Positions 62,367-64,000 of a DNA stretch of 64,000 bases are shown in pieces. The stretch's first letter is position 1. The number at the start of each line of letters is the position of its first letter. A model generated the notes under the pieces. That model did no database searches. It worked only from the letters and a program-made list of their open reading frames with translations, and was not told where the DNA came from. The position numbers and the translations under genes were made by a program. The stretch is from Shimia sp040370365. GTDB lineage: Bacteria; Pseudomonadota; Alphaproteobacteria; Rhodobacterales; Rhodobacteraceae. Where the stretch lies: the NCBI RefSeq assembly GCF_040370365.1, contig NZ_BAABWQ010000004.1, positions 434,001-498,000 of the forward strand. The letters run 5' to 3'.

Positions 62367-63533
62367 ATGGGAAAAACAACTCTCGCCAAAAACGACCTGG
62401 ATGACCAACTGGTTACGGACGTCGTGAACAACGCTGTGCCCACTGTAGAAACCAGCATTGAAATCAAAGACTTGAAACTGAGCTTTGGCGCAGTCGAAGT
62501 TCTCAAAGATCTCAACCTAACGATCAGCCAAGGCGAATTCCTCGTGCTGCTGGGGTCATCGGGCTGCGGAAAATCAACTTTGCTGAACTGCATTGCAGGG
62601 CTTTTGGATGTTACCGACGGGGAAATCCACATCGGTGGGCGCAATGTCACGTGGGAAGAACCCTCAGAACGCGGCATCGGCATGGTGTTTCAATCGTATG
62701 CGCTCTATCCGCAAATGACCGTCGAGGGCAATCTCTCCTTTGGCCTGAAGAACGCTCGCGTGCCAAAGCCGGAGATTGCCGAACGTGTGGCCCGCGCCGC
62801 CGAAGTTTTGCAGATCGAACCGTTGTTAAAGCGCAAACCGGCCGCTTTGTCAGGCGGCCAACGTCAGCGTGTTGCCATAGGTCGCGCGCTAGTGCGCGAC
62901 GTTGATGTCTTCTTGTTTGACGAGCCGCTTTCCAACCTCGACGCAAAACTAAGGGCTGATCTGCGTGTGGAATTGAAACTTCTGCACCAAAAACTGGACA
63001 ACACCATGATCTATGTAACGCATGATCAGGTCGAAGCCATGACACTGGCGGATCGCATCGCCATCATGCGCGGCGGTGTGGTGCAACAGATCGCCTCACC
63101 TGCAGAAGTCTACAATCGCCCGTCCAACAAATATGTGGCAGGATTCATCGGCTCGCCTTCGATCAACTTCTTTGAAGGCCAGTTGTCTGGCGGTGAGTCT
63201 CCGTCGTTCAGCAGCGGAGGTAACACATTCCCCCTCTCTGACTATCACACCTCGCGTGGCCAATTGACTGACCGTCCGGCGTGGCTGGGCATTCGGCCAG
63301 AATCTGTTGTGACCGGCACCGATGTTGATGCTCAACCTTTCACGGCAGAGATTGTCGTCGAATTGGTCGAGCCCATGGGGTCTGACACACTTGTCTACAC
63401 CACCCTTGCCAACAGCCCTTTCCGGTTCCGCATCAATGGTCAGGCCAAAGTCACATCTGGCGATACGATGCGCATCGGCTTCGATCCTGCTCAGGGATCT
63501 CTTTTTGACAAAACCACCGAAGACCGTCTCTGA
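62367..63533 (+). CDS. Sugar ABC transporter ATP-binding protein (MalK-like)
   Basis: At 388 aa the ATPase has Walker A GSSGCGKST (63-71), signature LSGGQRQRVAIGRALV, and Walker B LFDEPLSNLD with the Asp-loop. The C-terminal ~120 residues form the OB/TOBE regulatory domain of CUT1 ATPases. It carries an N-terminal extension of ~30 hydrophilic residues before the usual IEIKDLKLSF, with an in-frame ATG only at 62367. It drives both permeases. Confidence 0.94.
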   Translation: MGKTTLAKNDLDDQLVTDVVNNAVPTVETSIEIKDLKLSFGAVEVLKDLNLTISQGEFLVLLGSSGCGKSTLLNCIAGLLDVTDGEIHIGGRNVTWEEPSERGIGMVFQSYALYPQMTVEGNLSFGLKNARVPKPEIAERVARAAEVLQIEPLLKRKPAALSGGQRQRVAIGRALVRDVDVFLFDEPLSNLDAKLRADLRVELKLLHQKLDNTMIYVTHDQVEAMTLADRIAIMRGGVVQQIASPAEVYNRPSNKYVAGFIGSPSINFFEGQLSGGESPSFSSGGNTFPLSDYHTSRGQLTDRPAWLGIRPESVVTGTDVDAQPFTAEIVVELVEPMGSDTLVYTTLANSPFRFRINGQAKVTSGDTMRIGFDPAQGSLFDKTTEDRL

Positions 63534-63556
63534 CGGCCATTTCTTGGAGCCTCTTT

Positions 63557-64000
63557 ATGAGCTTTTCTTTCCAATTGTACTCCTCGCGCGAAGTCGCGAA
63601 CCAAGAAACCTTTCTCGCACGGCTTGCAGACCTGGGATATACCAGCGTCGAAGGATACGGCGGCGTTTATGGCGATCCGGACAGCTTCGCAGAGGCGCTG
63701 TCCGCAAATGGCCTCACAATGCCAAGCGGTCACTTTGGAATGGACGATCTGCGCGACAATTTTGACAACGTTGTGATGCTGGCCGACACCTTCGGCATCA
63801 AACACATCGTGTGCCCATTCCTTGCGCCTGATGCGCGCCCCAAAGACAAAGACGGGTGGATCGCATTTGCCAATGAGCTGACAGTGATCGGCACAAAGGT
63901 ACGCTCGACTGGCAAAACATTCTCTTGGCACAACCACGATTTTGAATTTGAAGAGCTGCCAGATGGCAGTTACCCCATGGAGGTCATCCTGGAAACCGCG
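63557..64000 (+). CDS. Sugar phosphate isomerase/epimerase (3' end outside window)
   Basis: ATG 63557 with TTGGAG 7 bp upstream opens a frame that runs to the window edge (148 codons). FSFQLYSSREVANQETFLARLADLGYTSVEGYGG is the xylose isomerase-like TIM-barrel start, and LADTFGIKHIVCPF and KTFSWHNHDFEFEEL carry metal-binding residues (His, Glu). It probably processes the sugar imported by the adjacent ABC system, being in the same operon. Confidence 0.85.
   Translation, partial: MSFSFQLYSSREVANQETFLARLADLGYTSVEGYGGVYGDPDSFAEALSANGLTMPSGHFGMDDLRDNFDNVVMLADTFGIKHIVCPFLAPDARPKDKDGWIAFANELTVIGTKVRSTGKTFSWHNHDFEFEELPDGSYPMEVILETA

Noticed and set aside
1..64000. Mobile elements, CRISPR, tRNA or rRNA genes
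   Set aside because: No transposase, terminal repeats, spacer arrays, tRNA cloverleaf or rRNA stretches were recognised by eye. A structured tRNA could still be missed without a covariance search.

Overview
The window reads as chromosomal DNA of an alphaproteobacterium of the Rhodobacteraceae (Roseobacter group). The sequence is GC-rich. It carries a methylmalonyl-CoA mutase/propionyl-CoA carboxylase locus with a PccR-type (ScfR) regulator, a betIBA set with choline sulfatase betC, a hybrid malic enzyme/phosphotransacetylase, and several small proteins of the type typical of that family (DUF6497, DUF4174, YdcH). No rRNA, tRNA, CRISPR array, insertion sequence or prophage was seen. Genes are dense, often coupled by 1-4 bp overlaps, and strands alternate in short operons.

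Layout. 0-3.8 kb: polyphosphate genes ppk1 (5' end cut by the window) and ppx, separated by a long hairpin. 3.8-7.1 kb: minus-strand genes for a secreted protein, an EEP-family hydrolase, a TerB/J-domain protein, a GNAT acetyltransferase and a VOC protein. 7.4-10.3 kb: an unfamiliar plus-strand operon of three lipoproteins, at least two of them related, followed by a two-domain SleB/DUF2272 cell-wall hydrolase without a visible signal peptide. I consider this the most novel part. 10.4-25.6 kb: the propionate block: methylmalonyl-CoA mutase, pccA, pccB and pccR, interleaved with an aldo/keto reductase, small lipoproteins, DUF6497 and conserved unknowns. TTTGCAAA-like sites lie in front of pccB and pccR. 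25.6-27.7 kb: alpha/beta hydrolase, YdcH protein, lipoprotein.

27.7-34 kb: glycine betaine synthesis (betA, betB, betI, betC), converting choline-O-sulfate to choline to betaine aldehyde to betaine. 34-39.2 kb: EamA transporter, pirin, a LysE/ArgO exporter divergent from an ArgP-type regulator with an unknown gene wedged between, and a membrane acyltransferase. 39.2-45.4 kb: YebC, an SLC13 permease, malic enzyme and GAPDH. 45.5-52.9 kb: ureidoglycine aminohydrolase, YedK/HMCES, DUF1992, periplasmic 5'-nucleotidase, DUF952-pyrD-arsC, a DegT-type PLP enzyme and phosphoglycolate phosphatase. 53-57.9 kb: glmU-glmS (UDP-GlcNAc supply), an AlkD-like protein and moaA. 57.9-64 kb: a LacI regulator divergent from a sugar ABC importer (binding protein, two permeases, ATPase) and a sugar isomerase/epimerase cut by the right edge. 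Two identical 14-bp palindromes lie between regulator and importer.

Start codons were chosen by family alignment from memory, Shine-Dalgarno position and signal-peptide fit. All family names rest on motif recognition without database searches.
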